Under the pieces are notes generated by a model, which had not been told where the DNA came from, ran no database searches, and saw only the letters and a program-made list of their open reading frames with translations. Source: Flavobacterium reichenbachii (GTDB lineage: Bacteria > Bacteroidota > Bacteroidia > Flavobacteriales > Flavobacteriaceae). Taken from it: 64,000 bases of DNA. This document shows, piece by piece, positions 33,610-42,240 of this stretch. The stretch spans positions 249,792-313,791 of the forward strand of contig NZ_MUHF01000021.1 in the NCBI RefSeq assembly GCF_002217435.1, written 5' to 3'. A program made the translations under genes and the position numbers. The first letter of the stretch is position 1; each line of letters opens with the position of its first letter.

Positions 33610-34359
33610 ATGTCAAAAAGAAAAATAAAATTATCTGTAATTATTCTGACCTATAATGAAGAACTTTATATTGAAGATGCAATAAATTCGGTTTCATTTG
33701 CAGATGAAATTATTGTATTAGATTCTTACAGCAATGACACTACGGCAGAAATTGCAAGACGTTTAGGCGCTAAACTAATTTATAGAAAATTCGATAATTA
33801 CTGCAGACAAAGAAATTTTGCCATTGAAGCTGCAACCGGAGAATGGATTTTGTTTTTAGATGCTGATGAAAGAGTCTCTACTCCCCTTGAGTTTGAAATA
33901 TTAAACAGCATTAATTCGAATACATATGATGCGTACAGAATTTGGTTTCCTCATTTTTTTATGGATCGGTTTTTATTTCATTATACAGATAAAGTTACCC
34001 GTTTGATAAAGAACAACGATATATCTTTTGAAAACGAAGTTCATGAAAAATTAATTTTAAAATCGAAACCTGGGCTTTTAAAAAATCATATGATTCATTA
34101 TACCTATAGAGGTTTATTTAATTTTATTAGCAAAAAAGATAAATACGCTTGGTTTCAGGCAAAAATGTCTTTTGAAAAAGGAAAAAAAGCAACTCTTTTT
34201 TTACTGTTTTTTAAACCCTTATATCGGTTTTTCCATACTTATTTTGTAAAGAGAGTTTATCTTGACGGCGTTCCGGGATTGGCCGCCGCAGCGATTGATG
34301 CGTATGGTGTATTCTCACGATATGCCAAAATCATCCTGCTCGAAAAACAACTAGAATAA
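33610..34359 (+). CDS. family 2 glycosyltransferase (WaaE/KdtX-like)
   Basis: 249 residues from ATG 33610. The GT-A fold signature is KLSVIILTYNEELYIEDAINSV, with the first aspartates in EIIVLDSYSNDTT and the metal-binding DAD in WILFLDADERVS. The QRNFAIEAATGEWI and DKVTRLIKNND phrases match the WaaE/KdtX subgroup that adds glucose or similar sugars to LPS inner core. It acts in the cytosol on the inner membrane. It begins the glycan region. Its last 9 bases overlap the 3' end of the opposite-strand deacetylase. Confidence 0.88.
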   Translation: MSKRKIKLSVIILTYNEELYIEDAINSVSFADEIIVLDSYSNDTTAEIARRLGAKLIYRKFDNYCRQRNFAIEAATGEWILFLDADERVSTPLEFEILNSINSNTYDAYRIWFPHFFMDRFLFHYTDKVTRLIKNNDISFENEVHEKLILKSKPGLLKNHMIHYTYRGLFNFISKKDKYAWFQAKMSFEKGKKATLFLLFFKPLYRFFHTYFVKRVYLDGVPGLAAAAIDAYGVFSRYAKIILLEKQLE

Positions 34360-35076
34360 TTTTAATTTTCCGAATTTGATTTTCAATCTAAAAACCAACA
34401 ACGAATCTTTCCCTTTAATGTCTATGCGTTTAATTTCATAATTATCTTTAAAAGGAAAAGTATTAGGGCGATTGCCAATTTTGAGTCCAAATTTTATTTT
34501 ATTCTTAACGAGTATGTTTTTAAAATTTGCCTTTTGATCTCTTTCTTTTGGATAATTTCCATAAGGATAAGCAAGAGCCCGATACACATGTAAATCATTA
34601 TTTTTAATAAACTCCTCACATTTCAAAAAATCATTTTCTATTTCTGATGCTGTTAACAATCGATATTTTTTATGCTCATAAGAATGATAACCCAACTCAA
34701 TTAAAGCTTTTGGCAACTCTTTTAATTGCTCAATGTTCATTATTTTTTGTTCGGCATCTTCAGAATTATTATTCCATAAATCTGTTTTACCAATGAAATG
34801 AAACGGAATAAAAAAACTAGCCTTTAAATTGAATTTTTCTAATAATGGAACCACATAAGTCAATTGATTTTCGGTTACATCATCAAATGTGAGCACAATG
34901 CTTTTTTCCGGAACACTCTCTAGGTTTTCTAATGCTGCAAAATGCAATGTTTTAAAGTCATTATCAATTAAATACTGAAATTGTTTTTCTAAGTTCTCTG
35001 CTGAAATTGTGAGTTTATTACTTTCAGATTCCCTTTGACAAACATTGTGATACATTAAAATTGGGAGTTTAGACAT
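34351..35076 (-). CDS. polysaccharide deacetylase family protein
   Basis: 241 residues from ATG 35076. NodB-like fold of carbohydrate esterase family 4: the catalytic TFDD motif in SIVLTFDDVTEN, the metal-binding HSYEH (LGYHSYEHKKY) and the AYPYGNYP loop. MYHNVCQRESE near the start is the usual first strand. No signal peptide is seen, which is unusual for enzymes acting on exported glycans and may mean it acts on lipid-linked intermediates in the cytosol. It lies convergently against one GT2 gene and divergently from another. Confidence 0.85.
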   Translation of the reverse strand: MSKLPILMYHNVCQRESESNKLTISAENLEKQFQYLIDNDFKTLHFAALENLESVPEKSIVLTFDDVTENQLTYVVPLLEKFNLKASFFIPFHFIGKTDLWNNNSEDAEQKIMNIEQLKELPKALIELGYHSYEHKKYRLLTASEIENDFLKCEEFIKNNDLHVYRALAYPYGNYPKERDQKANFKNILVKNKIKFGLKIGNRPNTFPFKDNYEIKRIDIKGKDSLLVFRLKIKFGKLKLF

Positions 35077-35094
35077 TTTAACGTTTTTTTTCGG

Positions 35095-35128
35095 CAAAGT
35101 TATTAATTTATAGTATTATTTTTACAAA
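35095..35128 (-). promoter_or_regulatory. promoter candidate of the deacetylase
   Basis: Minus-strand TAACTTTG (complement of 35095-35102), 18 bases before the start at 35076, with TTTG (complement of 35125-35128) 22 bases upstream. The upstream TTG-type start at 35097 would overlap this box, which supports 35076. Confidence 0.55.
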
Positions 35129-35144
35129 ATATTTTATTTAAGAT

Positions 35145-35903
35145 ATGATTACAACTAAATTAACCATTGTAACATTTTGTTATAATGATGAAATCAGCAT
35201 AAAAAAGCAGATTGAAAATATAGCATTCGCTGATGAAATTATCTTAATTGATGACAATAGCTCAGATAAAACCGCTGTTATTGCAAAAGAGCTTGGAGCG
35301 GTTGTACTGCAACAAACTGAGAACAATAAAACGCAACAAATAAACGCAGCAATAGAAATGGCTCAAAATAATTGGATTCTGACTTTGGACCCAAATGAAT
35401 CTATTTCTACTGAATTAAAACAGGAAATTTTAAACAAAATTTCCTGCGCAGATTCTCAAGAATTTTACTTTGCAGAACAAACTTTATTTTTCTTTGGAAA
35501 AACCATAAAATATGGCGCTTTCTACAACAAAAAAAGACTTTTTTTATTTAATAAAAGCAAAATTTCAAATGAGGAAATAAAAATAATTCCAGCAAAAATA
35601 TTCTTTAAAAGATCAAAAACATTAAAAAACAAGATTAATTTATACGCCTATAAAAATTTTGACGATTACAATTCCAGTTTAAATTCTAAACGAAAAGAAG
35701 AAGCTTTGGTTTTATTCCATAATAATATAAAACCCAATTTTTACCACTTTTTCATCAAGCCTTTTTCTAGTTTCGTACGCCAGTATTTTTTAAAATTTGG
35801 ATTAATAGACGGTCGCGAAGGCTTTATTCTTGCCTACATTAACTCCTTTTCTATTTTAAAACGCTACTTGATTTTATGGTTGTTATATCGTAAAATGGAA
35901 TAG
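35145..35903 (+). CDS. GT2-like protein with altered DxD motif
   Basis: 252 residues. It aligns along its length with the WaaE-like GT2 genes at 33610 and 38228: LTIVTFCYNDEISIKKQIENIAFADEIILIDDNSSDKT at the start, and FIKPFSSFVRQYFLKFGLIDGREGFILAYINSFSILKRY at the end. Where the others have LDADER/IDADER, this one has LDPNES, so the metal-binding Asp is replaced by Asn. The QRN motif region is also changed to TQQINAAIE. It may be inactive, use another donor geometry, or act as a structural partner. The frame is intact and not a pseudogene by length. Confidence 0.75.
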   Translation: MITTKLTIVTFCYNDEISIKKQIENIAFADEIILIDDNSSDKTAVIAKELGAVVLQQTENNKTQQINAAIEMAQNNWILTLDPNESISTELKQEILNKISCADSQEFYFAEQTLFFFGKTIKYGAFYNKKRLFLFNKSKISNEEIKIIPAKIFFKRSKTLKNKINLYAYKNFDDYNSSLNSKRKEEALVLFHNNIKPNFYHFFIKPFSSFVRQYFLKFGLIDGREGFILAYINSFSILKRYLILWLLYRKME

Positions 35904-35945
35904 TATTGTCTTCAAAATATAGCTCTCTTACCAATCAAATCCAGA

Positions 35946-37013
35946 ATGAAAATATTAATTATACAGCAAAAAAGAATTGGAGATGTTTTAGCAAGCACTA
36001 TTTTATGCAACACCATAAAAATACAATATCCGCAATCTACTGTAGATTTTATGTGTTATCCCAATTGCAAAGATGTTTTATTAGGCAACCCAAATATTGA
36101 TTCCATCATTTTATTACCTGAGGAAATACGAAAATCCTATCTGAACTTATTTAAGTTTATTTTTGAAATCAGGTCAAAAAAATATGATGTTTTAGTCGAT
36201 GTGTATGGTAAATTAGAAACCAATCTAATAACCTTATTCTCAGGTTCATCTCTAAAAATATCGTATTATAAATGGTATTCTTCTTTGTTTTACAATTATA
36301 ATTTTAAGCGAATAGCAGGCAATACCAAGACAAAATACGGTCAGGCGATAGACAACAGGCTTTTATTATTAAAACCATTACATCTAGGTTCTCAGAGTAT
36401 CAATCCATATCCTAAATTATATGTAGATCCAAATGATAATCAAGAAGCTCTGCTCCTATTTAGCAAATACAAAATCAGTAAATCGCAAAAAACAGTAATG
36501 ATCAGTCTTTTAGGAAGTGAGAAATTAAAAACGTATCCATTAGAATACATGGCAGAAATAGTAGATTTTATTGGAAATAATAATGGCATCACAATTTTGT
36601 TTAATTATTTTCCGGTTCAAATAGAAGATGCAAAAAAAATATACAATCTGTGTTCAAAAAAAACACAGGAAAAAATACATTTTGACTTACTCGCTTCTAA
36701 TTTGAATGCATTTATTGCTACCATGAATCTTTGTGATTTTATAATAGGAAACGATGGAGGAGCAATCAATATGGCAAAAGCACTAGACAAACCTACATTT
36801 ACCATTTTTTCACCACACGTCAGGAAGAATGACTGGGCAACTTTTGAAGATGGTCTTCAAAATATTTCTGTACATTTAAATGATTTTAAACCGGAGTTAC
36901 TCCGGAAATTCTCTGAAAAAGAAATGAAAATAAATGCTTCTGAATTGTATCAGGAATTAAAACCAGAATTATTTAAAGACCAAATTTCTGCCTTTATTAA
37001 TCGTCATTTATAG
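35946..37013 (+). CDS. family 9 glycosyltransferase (heptosyltransferase-like), copy 1
   Basis: 355 residues. GT-B fold: the N-terminal KILIIQQKRIGDVLASTILCNTIKIQYPQSTVDFM and the C-terminal FIIGNDGGAINMAKALDKPTFTIFSP match ADP-heptose:LPS heptosyltransferases (WaaC/WaaF/WaaQ). The donor in flavobacteria may not be heptose. It follows the altered GT2 gene by 42 bases and is probably in the same transcript. A close paralogue follows at 37157. Confidence 0.88.
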   Translation: MKILIIQQKRIGDVLASTILCNTIKIQYPQSTVDFMCYPNCKDVLLGNPNIDSIILLPEEIRKSYLNLFKFIFEIRSKKYDVLVDVYGKLETNLITLFSGSSLKISYYKWYSSLFYNYNFKRIAGNTKTKYGQAIDNRLLLLKPLHLGSQSINPYPKLYVDPNDNQEALLLFSKYKISKSQKTVMISLLGSEKLKTYPLEYMAEIVDFIGNNNGITILFNYFPVQIEDAKKIYNLCSKKTQEKIHFDLLASNLNAFIATMNLCDFIIGNDGGAINMAKALDKPTFTIFSPHVRKNDWATFEDGLQNISVHLNDFKPELLRKFSEKEMKINASELYQELKPELFKDQISAFINRHL

Positions 37014-37156
37014 AAAAATCAAAAATGCGGAGAAAACGTAAAGATCATTTTACTTTATAATAACCTTTTAATTTTAATATTCCATCAGTGAAATTGATTG
37101 GAATTTGTTTTTTTTTTGCTTCAATTTGCAAATCTTATTTAAATACCACTTTGTAA

Positions 37157-38221
37157 ATGAAGATACTTGTTATCCAACAAAAAATGATTGGAGACGTTTT
37201 GATAAGCAGTATTATATGCAATAATTTGCGTACGGCATATCCTGATGCTCAAATCGATTATTTAGTTTACGCCTCTACAACTCCGGTTTTAGAAGGCAAT
37301 TCAAGTATTGACAATATTATTTTGTTTGAAGAAAAACATCGTCAGAGTAAGAAAGAATTATTGAAACTTGGATTTCAGATTCGAAATGAAAAATACGATT
37401 TATTGATTGATGCTTATTCCAAATTAGAAAGCTGGATTTTGGTATTACTAAGTAATGCCAAACGAAAAATATCTTATAAGAAACCTGGCAGAAACTTTTT
37501 ATATACAGATAACGTTCCGTTTGAGCCTTTTCCAAAAACAAATTTAGGACTCGCTATAGAAAGACGTCTTTCGTTATTAGAACCTTTAAATATAAAGACA
37601 AACATAGATCCGATTCCAAAATTATTTGTTTCGGAAATAGAAAATCAGGAAGCAAAAGCTCTATTTGCAAAACACAATGTTCGACAAGATAGAAAAACGG
37701 TAATGATCAGCCTTTTGGGGAGTGAAAAACTAAAAACATATCCTTTGGAATTTATGTCTAAAGTAGTCGATTATATTGCAGACCATGCTGATGTTAATAT
37801 CCTCTTTAATTATTTTCCAAAACAGCTTGAGGAAGCCAAAATAGTTTTTGATCATTGCAAAATCTCAACTCAGGAAAAAATTTATTTTGATTTACTGGGC
37901 GGTGATTTGAGATCTTTTATTGGCTTAGTAAATCAATGTGATTTGATAATAGGAAATGATGGAGGCGCTATAAATATGGCAAAAGCACTTAATAAACCTT
38001 CTTTTATTATATTTTCGCCTTGGATAGAAAAGAAAATCTGGGCGACTTTTGAAGACGGGATTCATCATCTTTCTGTACATCTAAAAGATTATCGTGATGA
38101 TTTGTTTGAACACAAAACAGAAAAAATGCTTAAAAAGGAATCTTTATCTTTATATCGGGAATTTAAACCTGATTTTTTTAAAGATAAAATTGAATTATTT
38201 TTGAATCAAAATCTTAGTTAG
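37157..38221 (+). CDS. family 9 glycosyltransferase (heptosyltransferase-like), copy 2
   Basis: 354 residues, clearly a tandem paralogue of the preceding gene: both share VMISLLGSEKLKTYPLE, ILFNYFPxQ, CDxIIGNDGGAINMAKAL and the WATFEDG...SVHL ending. The first signature is KILVIQQKMIGDVLISSIICNNL. Two successive GT9 enzymes suggest two neighbouring residues of the LPS inner core. The 143-base gap from copy 1 may contain a separate promoter. It is followed 6 bases later by a GT2 gene. Confidence 0.88.
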   Translation: MKILVIQQKMIGDVLISSIICNNLRTAYPDAQIDYLVYASTTPVLEGNSSIDNIILFEEKHRQSKKELLKLGFQIRNEKYDLLIDAYSKLESWILVLLSNAKRKISYKKPGRNFLYTDNVPFEPFPKTNLGLAIERRLSLLEPLNIKTNIDPIPKLFVSEIENQEAKALFAKHNVRQDRKTVMISLLGSEKLKTYPLEFMSKVVDYIADHADVNILFNYFPKQLEEAKIVFDHCKISTQEKIYFDLLGGDLRSFIGLVNQCDLIIGNDGGAINMAKALNKPSFIIFSPWIEKKIWATFEDGIHHLSVHLKDYRDDLFEHKTEKMLKKESLSLYREFKPDFFKDKIELFLNQNLS

Positions 38222-38227
38222 CGTAAA

Positions 38228-39025
38228 ATGATTTCTGCAGAAAAACAGCTTTTAACAGCATTGCTAATTACTCACAATGAAGAACATAATATAAAATCTG
38301 TTCTTGAAAATCTGTCTTTTGCAGACGAAATTATCGTATTGGATTCTTGTAGTTCTGATAAAACTTTTGAAATAGCCTCTTCTTTTAAAAATGTAAAAGT
38401 AGTACAGCGTACTTTTGATAATTTTGCTTTTCAGCGAAATTATGCTTTAAGTTTAGCCTCAAACAAATGGATTCTTTTTATTGATGCAGACGAAAGACTT
38501 ACATCTAAATTAGAAAAAGAGATTATTTCTGTGATCAATCAAAAAGACAGTGCAGCTGCTTATTTTATGCGCCGCAAGTTTATGTTTAAAAACCAAAAAC
38601 TAAATTTCAGCGGCTGGCAGACTGATAAAATCATTCGCCTTTTTAAAAAAGAAAATGCCTCGTATAATCGCGAAAAAATCGTGCACGAAAAACTCATTGT
38701 AAACGGAGAAACTGCAAAACTAAAGAATAAGCTTATTCATTATTCTTACACTGATTACAATAATTACAAGCAAAAAATGATTTTTTACGGCCAGTTAAAA
38801 GCACAGGAAGAGTTTGAAAAAAAGACTAATCCAAACTTTTTCCATTTTTACATTCGGCCGGCATACAAATTCCTTTATCAGTATATCTTTAGACTAGGTT
38901 TTTTAGATGGCAGAAAGGGAATAATAATCTGTTATCTAAATGCTTTAAGTATTGCAGTTCGCTTTGAGGAATTAAAAAAAATAAGAAAAGAAGTTAAGAT
39001 TTCCAAAATTTCAATTTCTTCTTAA
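38228..39025 (+). CDS. family 2 glycosyltransferase (WaaE/KdtX-like)
   Basis: 265 residues. TALLITHNEEHNIKSVLENL starts the GT-A domain, EIIVLDSCSSDKT and WILFIDADERLT carry the catalytic aspartates, and FQRNYALSLASNKWI is the WaaE-type acceptor loop. The C-terminal part (FYIRPAYKFLYQYIFRLGFLDGRKGIIICYLNAL) is an amphipathic membrane-associated segment. It lies 6 bases after the second GT9 gene. Its last 32 bases overlap the opposite-strand kinase-like gene. Confidence 0.88.
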   Translation: MISAEKQLLTALLITHNEEHNIKSVLENLSFADEIIVLDSCSSDKTFEIASSFKNVKVVQRTFDNFAFQRNYALSLASNKWILFIDADERLTSKLEKEIISVINQKDSAAAYFMRRKFMFKNQKLNFSGWQTDKIIRLFKKENASYNREKIVHEKLIVNGETAKLKNKLIHYSYTDYNNYKQKMIFYGQLKAQEEFEKKTNPNFFHFYIRPAYKFLYQYIFRLGFLDGRKGIIICYLNALSIAVRFEELKKIRKEVKISKISISS

Positions 39026-39761
39026 GTCTTTTTTTTCTAAAAAATTCTTCTTGAAAGTTTTCAGTTGCCTGCCACATAGTTTCAAAAATTTCAGCTTCAG
39101 TTTTTGCTGTATAGAATTTTGAATATTCATTACTCATAACTCTAATCATTTCTTTTTGCGGAGTTAATCGTCTAAAATTAGCCATTCTCTGCTCAAAATT
39201 CATATTTTCATGAAAATTCATTCGGTTTAAATCAACCAAAAAGAAATCATATTTACCGTCATTTACTTTTTTAATCAAAGTATTTCCAGGCGAATGATCT
39301 AAAAACTCTACTCCTTTTTGATGAAGATCAAAAGTAAATTGGGTAAATTGTCTTAAAATAGAATTATGATCGGGATAATCTGGAATCTCGACCAACTCTC
39401 TATACGTCAATTCTGTAATTAAATGTTCGCTCGCATAATAACTGTCTTTTAAACCAACAGCATTAAAATTTTCAAGAAATGCAATTGGAGCCGGTGTTCC
39501 AATTCCCTTTTGTAATAAAAGAGTAGCATATTCAAAAGAACGCTTTGCTTTAGATTTTCTAAAATAACGATATGCTATTTTATTGATCAAATTGGGAATC
39601 TTAAATGATTTTATATTTATAGTTTTTCCATTTAAATCGAACAGCTTTATTTTGTTTCGATCGCCATTTCCAAAGAGCTCTCCCGAAGAATTAAACTGTT
39701 TGATTTTATCAAGAATTAACGGAGTATTATTTTCGAAAATTGGATTTACTTTAAAATTCAT
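38994..39761 (-). CDS. WaaP/Kdo-kinase-like LPS core kinase
   Basis: 255 residues. The protein-kinase-like fold of the lipopolysaccharide kinase family is visible as the catalytic loop FLDHSPGNTL and the metal-binding FLVDLNRMNF, followed by a helical tail. ELFGNGDRNKIKLF near the start replaces a glycine-rich loop. Such enzymes phosphorylate Kdo or heptose of the LPS inner core in the cytosol. Its own promoter lies at 39780-39810. It converges on the 38228 gene with a 32-base overlap of coding ends. Confidence 0.83.
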   Translation of the reverse strand: MNFKVNPIFENNTPLILDKIKQFNSSGELFGNGDRNKIKLFDLNGKTINIKSFKIPNLINKIAYRYFRKSKAKRSFEYATLLLQKGIGTPAPIAFLENFNAVGLKDSYYASEHLITELTYRELVEIPDYPDHNSILRQFTQFTFDLHQKGVEFLDHSPGNTLIKKVNDGKYDFFLVDLNRMNFHENMNFEQRMANFRRLTPQKEMIRVMSNEYSKFYTAKTEAEIFETMWQATENFQEEFFRKKRLKKKLKFWKS

Positions 39762-39779
39762 AGCGAGGTTTTATAAACA

Positions 39780-39810
39780 CAAAAATACATATAGGATTTA
39801 AAACTTCAAA
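39780..39810 (-). promoter_or_regulatory. promoter of the LPS-kinase-like gene
   Basis: On the minus strand TTTG (complement of CAAA 39807-39810) and TATTTTTG (complement of 39780-39787) are separated by 19 bases, and the start codon is 19 bases beyond. A clean consensus match. Confidence 0.75.
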
Positions 39811-39940
39811 TTATTATTGTATTTTCGTAAAAAAATAACACCAAAATAATCGTTTTTTTAATTTACTCAAAGAATGTGGTTTAATCTGCTAACTTTTAAC
39901 TAAAAAAGACTGTATATAACAAAAAAATACTATTTACAAA

Positions 39941-41044
39941 ATGACAATTATACACGTATCTGCTGTAAAAAACTGGGGAGGTGGAGAAAACCATATTGAA
40001 ACTTTATGTTTTGAACTAAAAGAATCTAATCCAGAAGTCAAAAATATTATTTTATGTGTAAAAGACAGACCTTTTCATGAGCGTCTAAAAAAAACAGATA
40101 TTACTTTTGAAACTGCTCCGCTGGCGTATAATTTAGATTTTAGATTTTCACTAAAATTAATTCAAATTGCTAAAAAGTACAAACCAGACGTCATTCATAT
40201 TCATGATCCATCGGCAATTGCTTTATCAATAATTGCCGATAAATTATACAAGCTGCCTCCCTTTATATTTAGTAAAAAAACATCGTTTGAAATCAAGCAT
40301 AAAAAACTTACTCTTTATAAATATAATTATCCAAAAATTAAAAAAATATTCTGCGTTTCTAATGAGACTAAGAGAATTTGTGAAAAATCAATTGAGGATA
40401 AAAACAAGCTTGTTACAATTTACCACGGAACTTCATTGTTAAATAAAAATTCTGAAACACTTTTTAATTTAAGAGAAAAGTTTGCAATCGACCCGTCTAA
40501 AACTATAATTGGGAATATTGGCAACCATATCAGAGCCAAAAACCTTGAAACATTTGTAGAAATAGTAGATCATATTATTAATAAGTTAAATTTAAAGAAC
40601 TTTTACTTTATACAAATTGGAACTTTTACAGACAGGACCGATGATTTGATCAATAAAATTGTAGAACTTAAATTAGAAAATCACGTACAATTTCTTGGTT
40701 ATACGCTGAACGCGTCAAACTATATTCCACAATTTGATATCTTTTTAATGACTTCTCAAAGTGAAGGAATCCCAGAAGTTATATTTGAAAGTTTTTATCA
40801 CAAAAGACCCGTTATAAGTACAGATGTTGGAGGAATTCCAGAAATAATTGAAGATGAAATAAACGGTCTGCTGACTCCAAGACATAACCCTGAATTGATG
40901 TCTAAAAAAATTGTATCGCTTTCAAACGATCAAATATCAATAAACAATTTTACAGACCTGTCTTATAAAAAATTAATGTCTAGCTTTTTAGCTTCTACTA
41001 TGGCACAAAACATGCTCAAAGAATATAAAAATTTAGCTGTTTAG
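39941..41044 (+). CDS. family 4 glycosyltransferase
   Basis: 367 residues, GT-B fold. The N-terminal half starts HVSAVKNWGGGENHIETLCFEL. The C-terminal half carries IGNIGNHIRAKNLETFVEIV and the donor-binding EGIPEVIFESFYHKRPVISTDVGGIPEIIED with the usual E-x7-E. The donor and acceptor cannot be told. It stands apart from its neighbours by 180 bases upstream and 236 downstream. Confidence 0.88.
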   Translation: MTIIHVSAVKNWGGGENHIETLCFELKESNPEVKNIILCVKDRPFHERLKKTDITFETAPLAYNLDFRFSLKLIQIAKKYKPDVIHIHDPSAIALSIIADKLYKLPPFIFSKKTSFEIKHKKLTLYKYNYPKIKKIFCVSNETKRICEKSIEDKNKLVTIYHGTSLLNKNSETLFNLREKFAIDPSKTIIGNIGNHIRAKNLETFVEIVDHIINKLNLKNFYFIQIGTFTDRTDDLINKIVELKLENHVQFLGYTLNASNYIPQFDIFLMTSQSEGIPEVIFESFYHKRPVISTDVGGIPEIIEDEINGLLTPRHNPELMSKKIVSLSNDQISINNFTDLSYKKLMSSFLASTMAQNMLKEYKNLAV

Positions 41045-41280
41045 TATTTTTTAATTATATTTAAAGAACTAAAAAACAATACTAATACATATTAAAAATT
41101 AGATCATAAACCTTAATTACAAGCATTTAGTACGTTTTACGAAATCAATATTTCAACAATATGCTGGAGTTTTGAATCAAAAAATTTAAAAAAACATAAA
41201 AACTAATTCTTGCTTGACAAAGCGGTTTATATTGTTAAATTTTCCTTAATTTCGCTTTAAATTTGAATAACAAGAACATT

Positions 41281-42240
41281 ATGCATATTACATTAGTAAG
41301 CCTTGACAATTGGGGATTCAATAACCACATTGCAACTACCTTAGAACAGCAGGGCCATAATGTACACCATATAAATTTTAATAAATACGAGTTCAAATAT
41401 CCCAACTTACTTTTTAGAGCTTACAATTTATTCCTAAAAACATTTCTTAAAAAGAATCTTAAGACAATTTATTTTGGAAAAAAAATCATTGAGAATCTTA
41501 AAGAAGTAAAACAGACTCAGGATTTGATATTGGTTATTAAAGGAGATTTTATTGACCCTAAAAGCATTCAGGAATTCAAAAAATACGGAAAAAAAACAAT
41601 TGCTTATTTTAACGACAATACGATTCGCTGTCCTAAAATTATTCGTGTAATGCCGCATTTTGATGAAGTTTTTTCTTTTGAAAAAGAAGACTGCAAAAAG
41701 TATAATTTAAAATTTGCTACAAATTGGATTTACAATTCGGTATGTGTTAAAAACGAAAAACCATTTGAATATAAGGTTTTTAATATCATTTCTAAAGACA
41801 AGAGACTTCCTATTCTTGCAAGAATTGCGGCTGATTTAAAATCTAAAAATATCAGTCAGAAGATATTTGTTTATGATAAAAAGTTTCAAAGAAGAACTTC
41901 AGCTATTGAATATATAACAAATCATATTCCTCTGTCTGAAATTAACGAATATAATAACCGCTCTCAGGTTTTGCTGGATATCAATAGAAAAAGTCAAAAC
42001 GGACTTACATTTAGAGTTTTTGAGAGTATTGGTCTTCAAAAAAAACTGATTACTACAAATGCTGACATAGTAAATTATGATTTTTACAATCCAAATAACA
42101 TTCTCGTGATTGACGAAAAAAATCCTAATATACCTGTGTCTTTTTTTGATAAAGAATATGAAAAATTACCAGAAGACATTTTCAAAAAATACACCTTAGA
42201 AGGCTGGATTGAAAATGTAATATATAATACCCTAAAATGA
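41281..42240 (+). CDS. probable glycosyltransferase (CgeB/RfaS-like), family uncertain
   Basis: 319 residues from ATG 41281; a TTG 18 bases upstream overlaps the -7 box TAAATTTG (41258-41265). HITLVSLDNWGFNNHIATTLEQQGHNV looks like the first strand-helix of a GT-B fold, and RKSQNGLTFRVFESIGLQKKLITTNADI resembles the C-terminal donor site of the CgeB-like group of spore or LPS glycosyltransferases. The pattern is partial, so the family call is moderate. Its stop overlaps the next start in ATGA, so the two are probably translationally coupled. Confidence 0.6.
   Translation: MHITLVSLDNWGFNNHIATTLEQQGHNVHHINFNKYEFKYPNLLFRAYNLFLKTFLKKNLKTIYFGKKIIENLKEVKQTQDLILVIKGDFIDPKSIQEFKKYGKKTIAYFNDNTIRCPKIIRVMPHFDEVFSFEKEDCKKYNLKFATNWIYNSVCVKNEKPFEYKVFNIISKDKRLPILARIAADLKSKNISQKIFVYDKKFQRRTSAIEYITNHIPLSEINEYNNRSQVLLDINRKSQNGLTFRVFESIGLQKKLITTNADIVNYDFYNPNNILVIDEKNPNIPVSFFDKEYEKLPEDIFKKYTLEGWIENVIYNTLK

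Noticed and set aside
37021..37156. Promoter consensus before the second GT9 gene
   Set aside because: TACCACTTTG has four bases instead of two between TA and TTTG. Too far from the consensus to list as a feature.
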